DNA of 64,000 bases from Bacillota bacterium (GTDB taxonomy: Bacteria > Bacillota > Sulfobacillia > Sulfobacillales > JAIMBI01), in contig JAJZWS010000001.1 of the NCBI GenBank assembly GCA_021846565.1, positions 19,810-83,809 of the forward strand, read 5' to 3'. The number at the start of each line of letters is the position of its first letter. Within the stretch, counting starts at the first letter, position 1. The position numbers and the translations under genes were made by a program. Shown here piece by piece: positions 10,851 through 18,846 of this stretch. Under the pieces are notes generated by a model, which was not told the origin of the DNA, did not search any database, and saw only the letters and a list, made by a program, of their open reading frames with translations.

Positions 10851-12363
10851 CGAAAAGATTCAGGAGCTGGTGCACCGTGAGGCGCGCATCCGGGCGATGG
10901 GCGGACCCGACCGGGTGGCGCGTCAGCATCAGTTGGGCAAGTGGACGGCTCGTGAACGCTTGGACGCCCTGCTGGACGCGGGGACATTCCAGGAGTTGGG
11001 GGCCCACGTCGTGGCGCGGGTCGGTGAACCCGCCCCGGCGGACGGCGTGGTGACGGGTGTCGGCCAGGTGGCGGGTCGTCCAGTGTATGTGTACGCCCAG
11101 GACTTCACCGTGGTGGGCGGCTCGCTGGGGGAGATGCACGCCCAGAAGATTCAAGCCATGCAGGATTTGGCCCTCAAAGCGGGTTGCCCGATGATTGGCC
11201 TGAACGACTCGGGTGGCGCGCGCATTCAGGAGGGTGTAGATGCCCTGTCTGGGTACGGCGCCATCTTTCGCCGAAACACGCACGCGTCCGGGGTCATCCC
11301 CCAGATCACGGTGATCATGGGGCCCAGCGCCGGCGGTGCGGTGTATTCGCCAGCGCTCACGGACCTGGTGGTAATGGTGCGCGGCACGGCGCAGATGTTT
11401 ATCACTGGCCCGCAGGTGATTCGGGCCGTGACGGGGGAGCAGGTGACTGCCGAACAACTGGGTGGGGCGGACGCCCAACTGACCAAATCCGGCGTGGCCC
11501 ACTTCGCGGTGGACGACGACCGTGCCGCCCTCGCGCTCACCCGCGAGTTGTTGGCGCGGTTTCCCGCCAACAACGTGGAAGACCCGCCGCGGCGGCCCGC
11601 TCGGCCGCCGCGGGCGGTAGACTTGAACGGCCTGGTGCCCAACGACCCCAACAAACCGTATGATGTCCGCCGGGTGATTGCCGGCTTGGTGGACGATGAA
11701 AGTTTTCTGGAGTGCCAGGCGGGGTATGCCGACAACGTGGTGGTGGGCTGGGCGTATGTGGACGGGCAGCCCATGGGCGTTATTGCCAATCAGCCCCGGG
11801 TGCTGGCGGGCACGCTCGACATCGACGGGTCGGACAAGCTGGCGAGGTTTGTGCGGCTTTGTGATGCGTTTAACTTTCCTCTGCTCACGCTGGTGGACAC
11901 CCCCGGCTACCTGCCCGGCACGGCGCAGGAGTACGGCGGCATCATTCGGCACGGGGCGAAAGTGCTGTACGCGTACGCCGAAGCCACTGTGCCGAAAATC
12001 ACCGTGATTGTGCGCAAGGCGTACGGCGGCGCGTATCTGGCGATGTGCAGCCGGTCGCTGGGGGCAGATTTGGCGATAGCCTGGCCCAGTGCCGAGATTG
12101 CCGTCATGGGTCCAGAGCCCGCCGCCAACATCATTTATCGCCGAGACCTGGAAACGGCCGAGGATCCGGCCGCCGCCCGCCGGGAGAAGGTGGCGGAGTA
12201 CCGCGAGCGTTTTGCCAATCCGTACGTGGCCGCGGCCCGCGGGTACGTGGACGCCGTGGTGGAGCCGGCGGAAACCCGGCATGCCTTGGTCCGCATGCTG
12301 TCGAGCCTTCTGTCCAAGCGCGAGGCGCGTCCCAGTAAGAAGCACGGAAACGTGCCGCTGTGA
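10840..12363 (+). CDS. Acyl-CoA carboxyltransferase (propionyl-CoA carboxylase beta / methylmalonyl-CoA decarboxylase alpha type)
   Basis: A 507-residue carboxyltransferase with two crotonase-like halves. It moves a carboxyl group between biotin and an acyl-CoA. Family motifs include KWTARERLDALLD, DFTVVGGSLGEMHAQKI, the oxyanion-hole glycines in GPSAGGAVYSPALTD, and in the second half VRKAYGGAYLAMCS. The neighbours (epimerase, mutase, biotin carrier) point to propionyl-CoA/methylmalonyl-CoA as substrate. Neither a biotin carboxylase nor a membrane beta subunit is here, so carboxylase, decarboxylase or transcarboxylase roles cannot be separated. Confidence 0.88.
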   Translation: MADNEKIQELVHREARIRAMGGPDRVARQHQLGKWTARERLDALLDAGTFQELGAHVVARVGEPAPADGVVTGVGQVAGRPVYVYAQDFTVVGGSLGEMHAQKIQAMQDLALKAGCPMIGLNDSGGARIQEGVDALSGYGAIFRRNTHASGVIPQITVIMGPSAGGAVYSPALTDLVVMVRGTAQMFITGPQVIRAVTGEQVTAEQLGGADAQLTKSGVAHFAVDDDRAALALTRELLARFPANNVEDPPRRPARPPRAVDLNGLVPNDPNKPYDVRRVIAGLVDDESFLECQAGYADNVVVGWAYVDGQPMGVIANQPRVLAGTLDIDGSDKLARFVRLCDAFNFPLLTLVDTPGYLPGTAQEYGGIIRHGAKVLYAYAEATVPKITVIVRKAYGGAYLAMCSRSLGADLAIAWPSAEIAVMGPEPAANIIYRRDLETAEDPAAARREKVAEYRERFANPYVAAARGYVDAVVEPAETRHALVRMLSSLLSKREARPSKKHGNVPL

Positions 12364-12539
12364 CGGGCCCGACGGAACCGACACCGGAGGCGTTGCGGCG
12401 GTTGGCGGCCATCGTCGCCGCGGTGATGGCGTCCGACCAGGGTGCGGTGGTGGTGCGTGTGCGCCCGGTCTGGCCAGACCCGGGGCCGTGGACCTGGTTG
12501 GGGCGTCGTGATGCAATGCAGGGAGGGGGACGGTGGTGA
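12360..12539 (+). CDS. Small carboxylase/decarboxylase subunit-like protein (59 aa, not in ORF track)
   Basis: A GTG at 12360 overlaps the carboxyltransferase stop (GTGA) and opens a 59-codon frame ending at TGA 12537-12539, which overlaps the biotin carrier start. The peptide begins MTGPTEPTPEALRRLAAIVA, has a hydrophobic Ala/Val helix, and ends with WPDPGPWTWLGRRDAMQGG. The helix plus terminal W..LGR..AM pattern resembles the soluble tail of small delta/gamma subunits of biotin-dependent decarboxylases and related Firmicute PCC accessory proteins. The family link is from remembered pattern only; the coupling on both sides strongly supports a real gene. Confidence 0.6.
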   Translation: MTGPTEPTPEALRRLAAIVAAVMASDQGAVVVRVRPVWPDPGPWTWLGRRDAMQGGGRW

Positions 12540-12925
12540 TGCCGAGACGCTTTCAGGTGACGGTGGATGGACACACGTATGAGGTGGAGGTGTCCGAGCT
12601 GACCGACACCCGCTCCGCGGCCGCCCCGGTTGTGAATCCGGCGCCGGCAGCCGAGTCGATGGCGAGAGCTGCGCTGGCGCCGGCCAAGATGGAGACCAAG
12701 GCCTCGGCCATTGGCGGCACCGTGGCCGCCCCCTTGCCCGGGGTGGCTTTGGAGGTGAAGGTGGCGGTGGGGGACCGGGTGTCGCTCGGGGACGTGCTGG
12801 TCATCTTGGAGGCCATGAAAATGGAAAACGAAATTGCCGCCCCCACAGCCGGGGTGGTTCGGACGGTGCATGTGGTGCCGGGTGCCAGCGTGGCGTCCGG
12901 GGACCCGCTGGTCACCCTCGGCTAG
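12533..12925 (+). CDS. Biotin carboxyl carrier protein
   Basis: A 130-residue carrier subunit. An N-terminal beta segment (RRFQVTVDGHTYEVEVSEL) is followed by an Ala/Pro linker and a C-terminal biotinyl domain with the EAMKMENEI motif, whose Lys is biotinylated. It works with the upstream carboxyltransferase. Possible starts are GTG 12533, GTG 12536 and ATG 12539; GTG 12533 has the best spacing to GGAGG, while ATG 12539 overlaps the preceding stop. This is the last gene of the operon, followed by a strong hairpin. Confidence 0.92.
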   Translation: MVMPRRFQVTVDGHTYEVEVSELTDTRSAAAPVVNPAPAAESMARAALAPAKMETKASAIGGTVAAPLPGVALEVKVAVGDRVSLGDVLVILEAMKMENEIAAPTAGVVRTVHVVPGASVASGDPLVTLG

Positions 12926-12945
12926 CGAATTGGGTGTTGAACAGA

Positions 12946-12986
12946 GAGCCCGGCGCGGAGGAGTCCGGCGCCGGGCTCGTTGTTTT
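12946..12986. terminator. Bidirectional rho-independent terminator
   Basis: A perfect 11-base-pair stem, GAGCCCGGCGC with GCGCCGGGCTC, encloses an 11-base loop and is followed on the plus strand by GTTGTTTT. It lies between the convergent biotin-carrier and peroxiredoxin genes and could end both transcripts. Confidence 0.85.
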
Positions 12987-12993
12987 CGTGAGA

Positions 12994-13656
12994 CTACTTG
13001 GGGTTGGTGAGCCGGAGGTACCACTCGCGGTAGTCCAACCCGCGCGCCTTGGCTTCATCGGCCGTTTCGATCTTGTCCAAAGAGGCCGGCGCCGCCACCA
13101 CGACCGGCTCCCCGCGCTGCCAGTCCACCGGCGTCGCGTGGTTGGTGCGCGCCTTGACTTGGAGGCTGTCAAACACGCGCAGCAGCTCATCGACGGAGCG
13201 ACCGGTGGACAGCGGGTAGTACAGCAGTGCCCGCACGACGCCCGCGTCGTCGATGAAAAACACGGCGCGGACGGTCTCCGTGAGGGCATCCCCCGGGTGG
13301 ATCATGCCGTATTTCTTGGAAACGGCCATGTCCACATCCGCGATGATGGGAAACGGGATCGGGCGCCCCAACATCTCGCCCATGTTTTTCATCCAGGCAA
13401 GGTGGGCGGGTACCCCGTCCACGGACAGTCCCAAGAGATCAATGCCCCGCTGCTGGAATTCGTCGTATCGGCGGGCAAACTCCATGATTTCCGTGGAGCA
13501 CACCGGCGTGAAGTCGTTCGGATGGGAAAACAGCATCAGCCAGTGGCCGCGGTACTGCGACAGCGTCACGGGTCCGTGACTGCTTTTGGCCTCGAAGTCG
13601 GGGGCGGGCTCGCCGATGCGGGGCAGGCGCACGGCCACCTCTTCCACATGCTCCAT
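12994..13656 (-). CDS. 1-Cys peroxiredoxin (Prx6/AhpC-TSA type)
   Basis: A 220-residue cytosolic thiol peroxidase reducing peroxides. The peroxidatic Cys is in DFTPVCSTE (residue 53) within the usual FSHPNDFTPVCSTEIMEFAR block, and the Prx6-like C-terminal arm is full length (NHATPVDWQRGEPVVVAAP). No second Cys is visible, so it should work by a 1-Cys mechanism with an external thiol, unlike archaeal Prx6-like enzymes with extra C-terminal Cys residues. The ATG follows GGAGGGAG. It converges on the propionate operon across a shared terminator. Confidence 0.92.
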   Translation of the reverse strand: MEHVEEVAVRLPRIGEPAPDFEAKSSHGPVTLSQYRGHWLMLFSHPNDFTPVCSTEIMEFARRYDEFQQRGIDLLGLSVDGVPAHLAWMKNMGEMLGRPIPFPIIADVDMAVSKKYGMIHPGDALTETVRAVFFIDDAGVVRALLYYPLSTGRSVDELLRVFDSLQVKARTNHATPVDWQRGEPVVVAAPASLDKIETADEAKARGLDYREWYLRLTNPK

Positions 13657-13697
13657 GGGTCACACTCCCTCCGCGCCGTCAACACGGTCGCTCACCC

Positions 13698-13703
13698 ATT
13701 ATA
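13698..13703 (-). promoter_or_regulatory. -10 element for the peroxiredoxin gene
   Basis: On the minus strand this reads TATAAT, 42 bases before the peroxiredoxin start. No convincing -35 sequence was seen about 17 bases upstream. A peroxide- or stress-responsive operator could not be identified. Confidence 0.45.
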
Positions 13704-13712
13704 AGGATCTAG

Positions 13713-14305
13713 ACCGACCGTGGATATCCTATGCTGACCCCGCATGTGCGGCGCCGGCGCCAAGGCGTGACAGTGGGCAGGCCGAACCTGGGACATCCGC
13801 CGCTGAGTGCACAGGAGGGTTTCGGCAGGTTCCCGTGCGGGGCACACGAAAGCACGAGCGCGTCGCGACCGAGACACCGCCGCGGCCACGGCATTTAATT
13901 GCTCGCGCGCGTGAGTGGCCGTGGGCTGGCACCGCCACGGGGGTCCTGGGCCCCAATGGGGTGGGGACACCGACGATCGTGCACCTCCTGCTTGGCCGGT
14001 TGAGGGTACAGGTGGAACGGTGTCGGTCATGGGGCGGAGCTACGGGTTGCGGGCACACGCTCGTCGATGGGGGCCACAGTCCCACTCTGGTGACGGTGAA
14101 CGGCTGCTCACATCGGGGCCCTGTACCCACGCGTGCGCTCCGTAGGCCAGTGCCGAGCCGAAAACGGCGCGGCAACCTCGCCGCGGAAATATATTGGCCG
14201 CGGCACGGCCGAAACAGGAATGATGGCACTCCTTGGAGAAGTCTTACGACAACCGCCGGTGACCACGGCCCGTTGGTGGTGAGCCGGTCCAAGGGGGAAA
14301 ACAGC
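13713..14305. other. Gene-poor stretch with a relic of an ABC ATPase
   Basis: About 590 bases without an intact gene, although one frame stays open into the downstream acyl-CoA synthetase. The only recognisable part is about 13930-14030, where that frame reads GVLGPNGVGTPTIVHLLLGR, close to the Walker A region of ABC ATPases (LGPNGAGKTT...) but with the essential Lys-Thr changed to Thr-Pro. No further ABC motif follows. An AT-rich patch AAATATATTGG at about 14187 could hold a promoter for the synthetase. The upstream in-frame codons are not credible as part of the synthetase. Confidence 0.4.
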
Positions 14306-15982
14306 ATGACCATCCGTGACGCCGATGACGACTCCGGGTTGCCGGGACTCATGATGGATGACCTGCCACTCACCACTAATTGGATTCTGCGCCGCGCCGC
14401 GACGGTGTTTGGGGACCGCCCGGTGGTTACGCGGACACCGGACGGCGGGCGCCACCGCTACACGTATCGCGGCATGGCCGAGCGCGCGCGCCGGCTGAGC
14501 GGGGGATTGCGTCAACTGGGCATCCGAAGCGGCGACCGGGTGGCCACGCTGGCGATGAACCACCATCAGCATCTTGAGGCGTATTTTGGTGTTCCGGGGA
14601 TGGGCGCGGTGCTGCATACGGTGAACCCGCGGCTTCACGCCCAGGACCTCATTCATATTGTCACGGAGGCAGCGGACCGGGTTATGATTGTGGACCAGGC
14701 GCTGTGGCCGGTCTGGGCGGCCATTCGGGACCAGGTCTCGGTGGCTGTGACGGTGGTGGTGGAGGATGGGACGGGACCGGTGCCGGCCGGAACGCTGCCG
14801 TACGAACAGCTGGTGGCAGCGGGGGACGACTCCCCGCTGGACGATGTGGTGGGCCACGACCGGCAGGCGGCGGCACTGTGCTACACCTCGGGCACCACTG
14901 GGCAGCCCAAGGGGGTGATGTACTCCCACCGGAGTTTGGTGTTGCACGCCCTGGCCGAGGCGGGAGCGGACTCCATCGCGCTGTCCGCCCGGGATGTCGT
15001 GTTGCCGGTAGTGCCGATGTTTCACGTCAACGCGTGGGGGCTGCCGTACGGGGCAGCTCTCCATGGCAGCGGACTGGTGCTGCCGGGTCACGACCTCACA
15101 CCTGTGGGCCTCCTGACGCTGATGTCAGAAACCGGTACCACCCTCACGGCTGGGGTGCCCACCATCTGGATGGGGATTTTGGCGGAGTTGGATGCGCATC
15201 CCGACCGCTATGACTTGTCTCGGCTCCATACCATGCTGGTGGGGGGCGCGGCCGTGCCGGCCGCCGTGCTCCAGGGGTATCGAGACCGCCATGGACTCCG
15301 TGTGCTGCATGCGTGGGGCATGACGGAAACCACCCCACTGGGGTCGGTGGCGCATGTGCCTGCCGGCGTTGACGGCGGACCCGGGCCCGAAGGAGATTAC
15401 TATCGGCTGTCTCAGGGGCGTCCCGCGGCACTGGTGGAGGTGCGGGCGCGCGGCGAATCGGGCCTGGTCCCGTGGGACGGGAGCACCGCCGGCGAGCTGG
15501 AAGTGCGCGGTCCCTGGGTGGCCGCGCACTACTACGGCGGCGATGACGACGGGAAGTTCACGCCCGATGGGTGGTTCCGGACGGGTGACGTGGTGACCAT
15601 CGATCCCCTCGGCTATCTGGTCATGCGGGACCGGACAAAGGACTTGGTGAAGTCCGGCGGGGAGTGGATCAGCTCGGTGGCGCTGGAAAATGCGCTGATG
15701 AGCCATCCGGCGGTGGCCGAGGCCGCCGTCATTGCGGTGCCCCATCCCCAATGGCAGGAGCGGCCGGTGGCCGTGCTGGTGGCTCGGGGCGCCGAGCGTC
15801 CGCCGGACGAGGAGCTGGCGGCCCTTCTCACGCCGCAGTTCGCGAGCTGGTGGCTGCCGGATGCATACCGTTGGGTGGAGGCCATTCCGCGGACGGCCAC
15901 CGGAAAATTTCTCAAGGCGGCCCTGCGGGAGCAGTTTCGCGACACGCTGGGCGGCGCCGAGGAAACTGGGGAGGTGCGGTGA
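14306..15982 (+). CDS. Fatty acyl-CoA synthetase (AMP-forming)
   Basis: A 558-residue ANL-superfamily ligase that activates medium- or long-chain fatty acids with ATP and CoA. The AMP-binding P-loop YTSGTTGQPKGVMYSH lies near residue 195, followed by AWGMTETTPLGS and the hinge region with TGDVVTIDPLGYLVMRDRTK; the C-terminal catalytic Lys is in PRTATGKFLK. The ATG at 14306 behind AAGGGGGAAAA gives the normal N-terminus (LPLTTNWILRRAATVFGDRP). The track frame starts 240 codons earlier and is rejected. Coupling to an SDR suggests a beta-oxidation pair. Confidence 0.88.
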   Translation: MTIRDADDDSGLPGLMMDDLPLTTNWILRRAATVFGDRPVVTRTPDGGRHRYTYRGMAERARRLSGGLRQLGIRSGDRVATLAMNHHQHLEAYFGVPGMGAVLHTVNPRLHAQDLIHIVTEAADRVMIVDQALWPVWAAIRDQVSVAVTVVVEDGTGPVPAGTLPYEQLVAAGDDSPLDDVVGHDRQAAALCYTSGTTGQPKGVMYSHRSLVLHALAEAGADSIALSARDVVLPVVPMFHVNAWGLPYGAALHGSGLVLPGHDLTPVGLLTLMSETGTTLTAGVPTIWMGILAELDAHPDRYDLSRLHTMLVGGAAVPAAVLQGYRDRHGLRVLHAWGMTETTPLGSVAHVPAGVDGGPGPEGDYYRLSQGRPAALVEVRARGESGLVPWDGSTAGELEVRGPWVAAHYYGGDDDGKFTPDGWFRTGDVVTIDPLGYLVMRDRTKDLVKSGGEWISSVALENALMSHPAVAEAAVIAVPHPQWQERPVAVLVARGAERPPDEELAALLTPQFASWWLPDAYRWVEAIPRTATGKFLKAALREQFRDTLGGAEETGEVR

Positions 15983-16773
15983 TGGCGGACGAGCGGGCCC
16001 TGGCGGTGGACTGGACCGACGCCCCCGTGATGGTGTTTGGCGGGGGCTCCGGGTTGGGGGAGGCCAGCGTCGCGAGCCTGGCTCGCCTGGGAGCCCGAGT
16101 CGCCGTGGTGGACGTCAACCCGGCCGCGGCCCGGCGGGTCGCCGCGCCGCTTGGGGGGCGCGGCCTCGCGCTGGAGGCGGATGTCACGGCGGCCGAGCCG
16201 GTGGCGGCGGCGGTGGCGGCGGTCACCGCTCGCTGGGGGGCGGTCCGGGGCGTGGTGCACACGGCGGGCATCGCGATAGCTGAGCGCATCCTAGGCAAAG
16301 GCGGCCCGCATGACCTCGAGCGGTTTTCCCGTGTGGTGTCGGTGAACCTGGTGGGAACCTTCAACGTGCTGCGTCTGACCGCCCGCGCGATGACCGCCAA
16401 TGTGCCGGATGACGAGGGCCAGCGCGGGGTCATCGTGGTGACGACGTCGGTCGCGGCGTTCGAGGGGCAGGTGGGCCAGGCAGCCTACGCGGCGTCCAAG
16501 GGCGGTGTGGCGGCCCTGGTGTTGCCGGCGGCGCGGGAACTGGCGCGGGACGGCATTCGGGTGGTGGGCATTGCGCCGGGGATCTTTGAAACCCCCATGA
16601 TGGCGGGCCTGCCCGAAGCGGCGCGTCAGTCCTTGGGCCAGCAGGTGCCATTTCCCCCGCGCCTCGGGCGGCCGGCCGAATACGCGGATCTGGTGACCCA
16701 CATTTTTTCGAACCCGATGCTGAACGGCACGGTGATCCGCTTGGACGGGGCGATTCGCATGGCCCCGCGTTAG
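15982..16773 (+). CDS. SDR oxidoreductase, 3-hydroxyacyl-CoA dehydrogenase type II-like
   Basis: A 263-residue short-chain dehydrogenase. The nucleotide-binding motif is GGGSGLGEASVASLARLGAR, the active-site Ser lies in VVTTSVAAFEGQVGQ and the Tyr/Lys pair in AAYAASKGGVAAL. The long NVPDDEGQRGVIVV loop and GIAPGIFETPMMAGLP tail resemble type 2 (HSD10-like) 3-hydroxyacyl-CoA dehydrogenases, so it may oxidise 3-hydroxyacyl-CoA after the upstream synthetase. The ATG overlaps the synthetase stop (TGATG). Substrate specificity is inferred, not read directly. Confidence 0.8.
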   Translation: MADERALAVDWTDAPVMVFGGGSGLGEASVASLARLGARVAVVDVNPAAARRVAAPLGGRGLALEADVTAAEPVAAAVAAVTARWGAVRGVVHTAGIAIAERILGKGGPHDLERFSRVVSVNLVGTFNVLRLTARAMTANVPDDEGQRGVIVVTTSVAAFEGQVGQAAYAASKGGVAALVLPAARELARDGIRVVGIAPGIFETPMMAGLPEAARQSLGQQVPFPPRLGRPAEYADLVTHIFSNPMLNGTVIRLDGAIRMAPR

Positions 16774-16798
16774 CCCCCGGGCAGCAGGGAGGTGCGCG

Positions 16799-17845
16799 AT
16801 GCGCGACGCCGAGTCGGTCCTGATGGTGTTCCTCACGAGCTACCGGGACATTGTGGGGGCCGAGCACCTGGAACACAAGCTGTCCGCCATCGCCGGCGCG
16901 CTGGTGCGGGCTGGCCTGTTTCGGCGCGCGGCGGTGCAGGTGTATGGGTCGGTTTATGGAGAAAAGCTTTTCGGCTTGGCGGGGCTGACGCCCGAAGAAG
17001 AAGACTGGATCCGCACGCACGACGTGCTCCCGGAACAGGAGTACGCGCGCATGCAGGAACATGGCATTCGCATTGAAGAAGTCTATTTCGTGCCGCACGA
17101 CCGCCTCCGGCGCGTGTTGCCCAATGTGGACGACATTTTGCTGTCGGACACCTCCCGAGACCCTGACGACTGGAAGGCTGGGCAATGGCATCCCGACGAC
17201 ATGTTGTACATGCCCCTCATAGCGTCGAACGGATACCCGCTGGGCAACATCACCGCCGATGCGCCGTTTGACAACCGGGTTCCCGACCTCGCGACCGCTG
17301 CGTTGCTGGCCCCGTTCGTGGCGATGGCGGCGGGCACCATCGAGCAGGAGCTCAACCGGCGGCGCGACTACCTAACCCAGTGCTTCAACGGACAGTTTTT
17401 TCGCGACGAGGTGAGCCGCCGCCTGGGTGTACCGGGCCGCCCCCTGGGGCTGGCGTTTGTTGATATGAACGGGTTGAAGGCGGTCAACGACCGCCTGGGG
17501 CATGAGGCGGGCGACCGCGCCATTCAGGCCACAGCCGACGCGCTGCGCAAGCTGGTGGCTGACCTGACGCGCATGGTGTTTCGCGACCCCGTGGTGTGCC
17601 GCCTGTACGGCGACGAATTTGGCGTCCTGTTCCACCCAGATTCGGCGGTCACCCCCGAGGCAGTGGCCCGCGCGATGCTGGCAGCCTGGCCAGCAGAGGT
17701 GCCGGCAGCCGCCATTGGGGTGGCAGTTCGGCAGCCCGATGACGACCCGCGCAGTTTGGTGCGGCGGGCCGAAGAGCGCATGTACGCGGCCAAGCGGGCC
17801 ATGCGCCCGCCAGGCGCCAGCGAGGCGCGGCGTGCCACGGAGTAG
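16799..17845 (+). CDS. GAF-GGDEF domain protein with YGDEF motif
   Basis: A 348-residue cytosolic protein. The first half (about 1-180) looks like a GAF sensor domain ending in MPLIASNGYPLGNITADAPF. The second half is a diguanylate-cyclase fold with DMNGLKAVNDRLGHEAGDRA and the signature RLYGDEFGVLF. The first Gly of GGDEF is Tyr here, so cyclase activity is uncertain; it may be a weak enzyme or a c-di-GMP/GTP-responsive regulator. No EAL or HD-GYP domain is attached. The ATG follows GCAGGGAGGTG. It lies between a fatty-acid pair and an ABC transporter and might control either. Confidence 0.8.
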   Translation: MRDAESVLMVFLTSYRDIVGAEHLEHKLSAIAGALVRAGLFRRAAVQVYGSVYGEKLFGLAGLTPEEEDWIRTHDVLPEQEYARMQEHGIRIEEVYFVPHDRLRRVLPNVDDILLSDTSRDPDDWKAGQWHPDDMLYMPLIASNGYPLGNITADAPFDNRVPDLATAALLAPFVAMAAGTIEQELNRRRDYLTQCFNGQFFRDEVSRRLGVPGRPLGLAFVDMNGLKAVNDRLGHEAGDRAIQATADALRKLVADLTRMVFRDPVVCRLYGDEFGVLFHPDSAVTPEAVARAMLAAWPAEVPAAAIGVAVRQPDDDPRSLVRRAEERMYAAKRAMRPPGASEARRATE

Positions 17846-17916
17846 GGCGAAACGCTCGTTTTGTCGTATCCTCAGCATATGGGGGATGGCGAGGAAGACG
17901 GCTCCGAAGGCGAGGC

Positions 17917-18846
17917 GTGTCACCGGTGTCATGGCTCAACGGCAGCGTGTCAAATGGCATCAGCGCTGTGGGGGATTTTTCCGGGATCCACTTGGAGGAT
18001 GTCACGGTGCAGGTGGACGGCTTGTCCCGTCCGGCGCTGGACCGGGTGTCCCTCCGCCAGGGGGCGGGGTGCCTGACAGTGCTGGGGCCACGCGGGTGTG
18101 GCAAATCAACCCTGTTGAACGTGGTCGCGTCCCGGGTGGCCCCCTCCCAGGGGACGGCACGCGTGGGCGGGGCGGACGTGGCCCAGGATCCGCTGGCGGT
18201 CCGCCGCCTGGTGGGGTACGTCCCCGAGACGGTGACGGTGCCGGACGATCTTACGCTTTTCGAATACTTGCTGGAGCTGGCACGCCTTGACGGGTTGGGA
18301 AGGGAATCCCGCGACCGTGTCGAGGCGGCGATGGCTGCGGTGCACTTGGCAACAGCCTCCCAGCGCCGCCTAAAGGCATTTTCCGGGGGCATGAAGCGGC
18401 GGGCACTGCTGGCGCAGGCGCTCATGAAGGATCCGGCGGTGCTGGTTGTGGAAACCCCGACCGCCGGGCTTGATCCGTACGAGCAGCTCATGACGCTCGA
18501 CCTTGTGCGGTCGCTGGCGGAAGATCGGCCCGTCCTGTTGTCCACCACGGTGGTGGACGACGTACAAGATTTGGGTGGGCACGTGGCGGTACTGGACCGC
18601 GGTCGTCTCATCCGTCGCCTACCCGCAAGGGAGCTCGCCCTCATGGCGCGGGGCCTGGTGTGGGAATTGCCCTGGAGCTTTCGCGCCCGCATGGAGGGCT
18701 TGGTCTTTCCCGGTCCGCGGCCCGACACGGTCGCGGTGCTGGCCGATGCGTCCCCCCACCAGGTGGCCCGTCCCGTGGATCCCACGCCCGAGTATGGCTA
18801 CCTCGTGCTTTTGTGGAACAGTCGACGGGAGCGCCAAAGCGCGTGA
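17917..18846 (+). CDS. ABC transporter ATPase with degenerate catalytic residues (NBD1)
   Basis: An ABC-2 type ATP-binding subunit of up to 309 residues. Walker A is GPRGCGKST near residue 57 and the signature FSGGMKRRALLAQ near 155 is canonical. The Walker B end reads VLVVETPTAGLDP, where families have LLLDEPTAGLDP, so the catalytic Glu is Thr. The Q-loop reads GYVPE instead of GYLPQ, and the switch His is Thr (LLSTTVVDD). It should bind ATP but hydrolyse it poorly. The start is uncertain; GTG 17917 is the track choice and a later GTG near 18006 follows GGAGG. The next ATPase gene overlaps it. Confidence 0.85.
   Translation: MSPVSWLNGSVSNGISAVGDFSGIHLEDVTVQVDGLSRPALDRVSLRQGAGCLTVLGPRGCGKSTLLNVVASRVAPSQGTARVGGADVAQDPLAVRRLVGYVPETVTVPDDLTLFEYLLELARLDGLGRESRDRVEAAMAAVHLATASQRRLKAFSGGMKRRALLAQALMKDPAVLVVETPTAGLDPYEQLMTLDLVRSLAEDRPVLLSTTVVDDVQDLGGHVAVLDRGRLIRRLPARELALMARGLVWELPWSFRARMEGLVFPGPRPDTVAVLADASPHQVARPVDPTPEYGYLVLLWNSRRERQSA

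Noticed and set aside
13586-14305. N-terminal 240 codons of the track ORF ending at 15982
   Set aside because: They overlap the peroxiredoxin gene on the other strand and have no similarity to acyl-CoA synthetases; the ATG at 14306 has a good ribosome site and a normal N-terminus.
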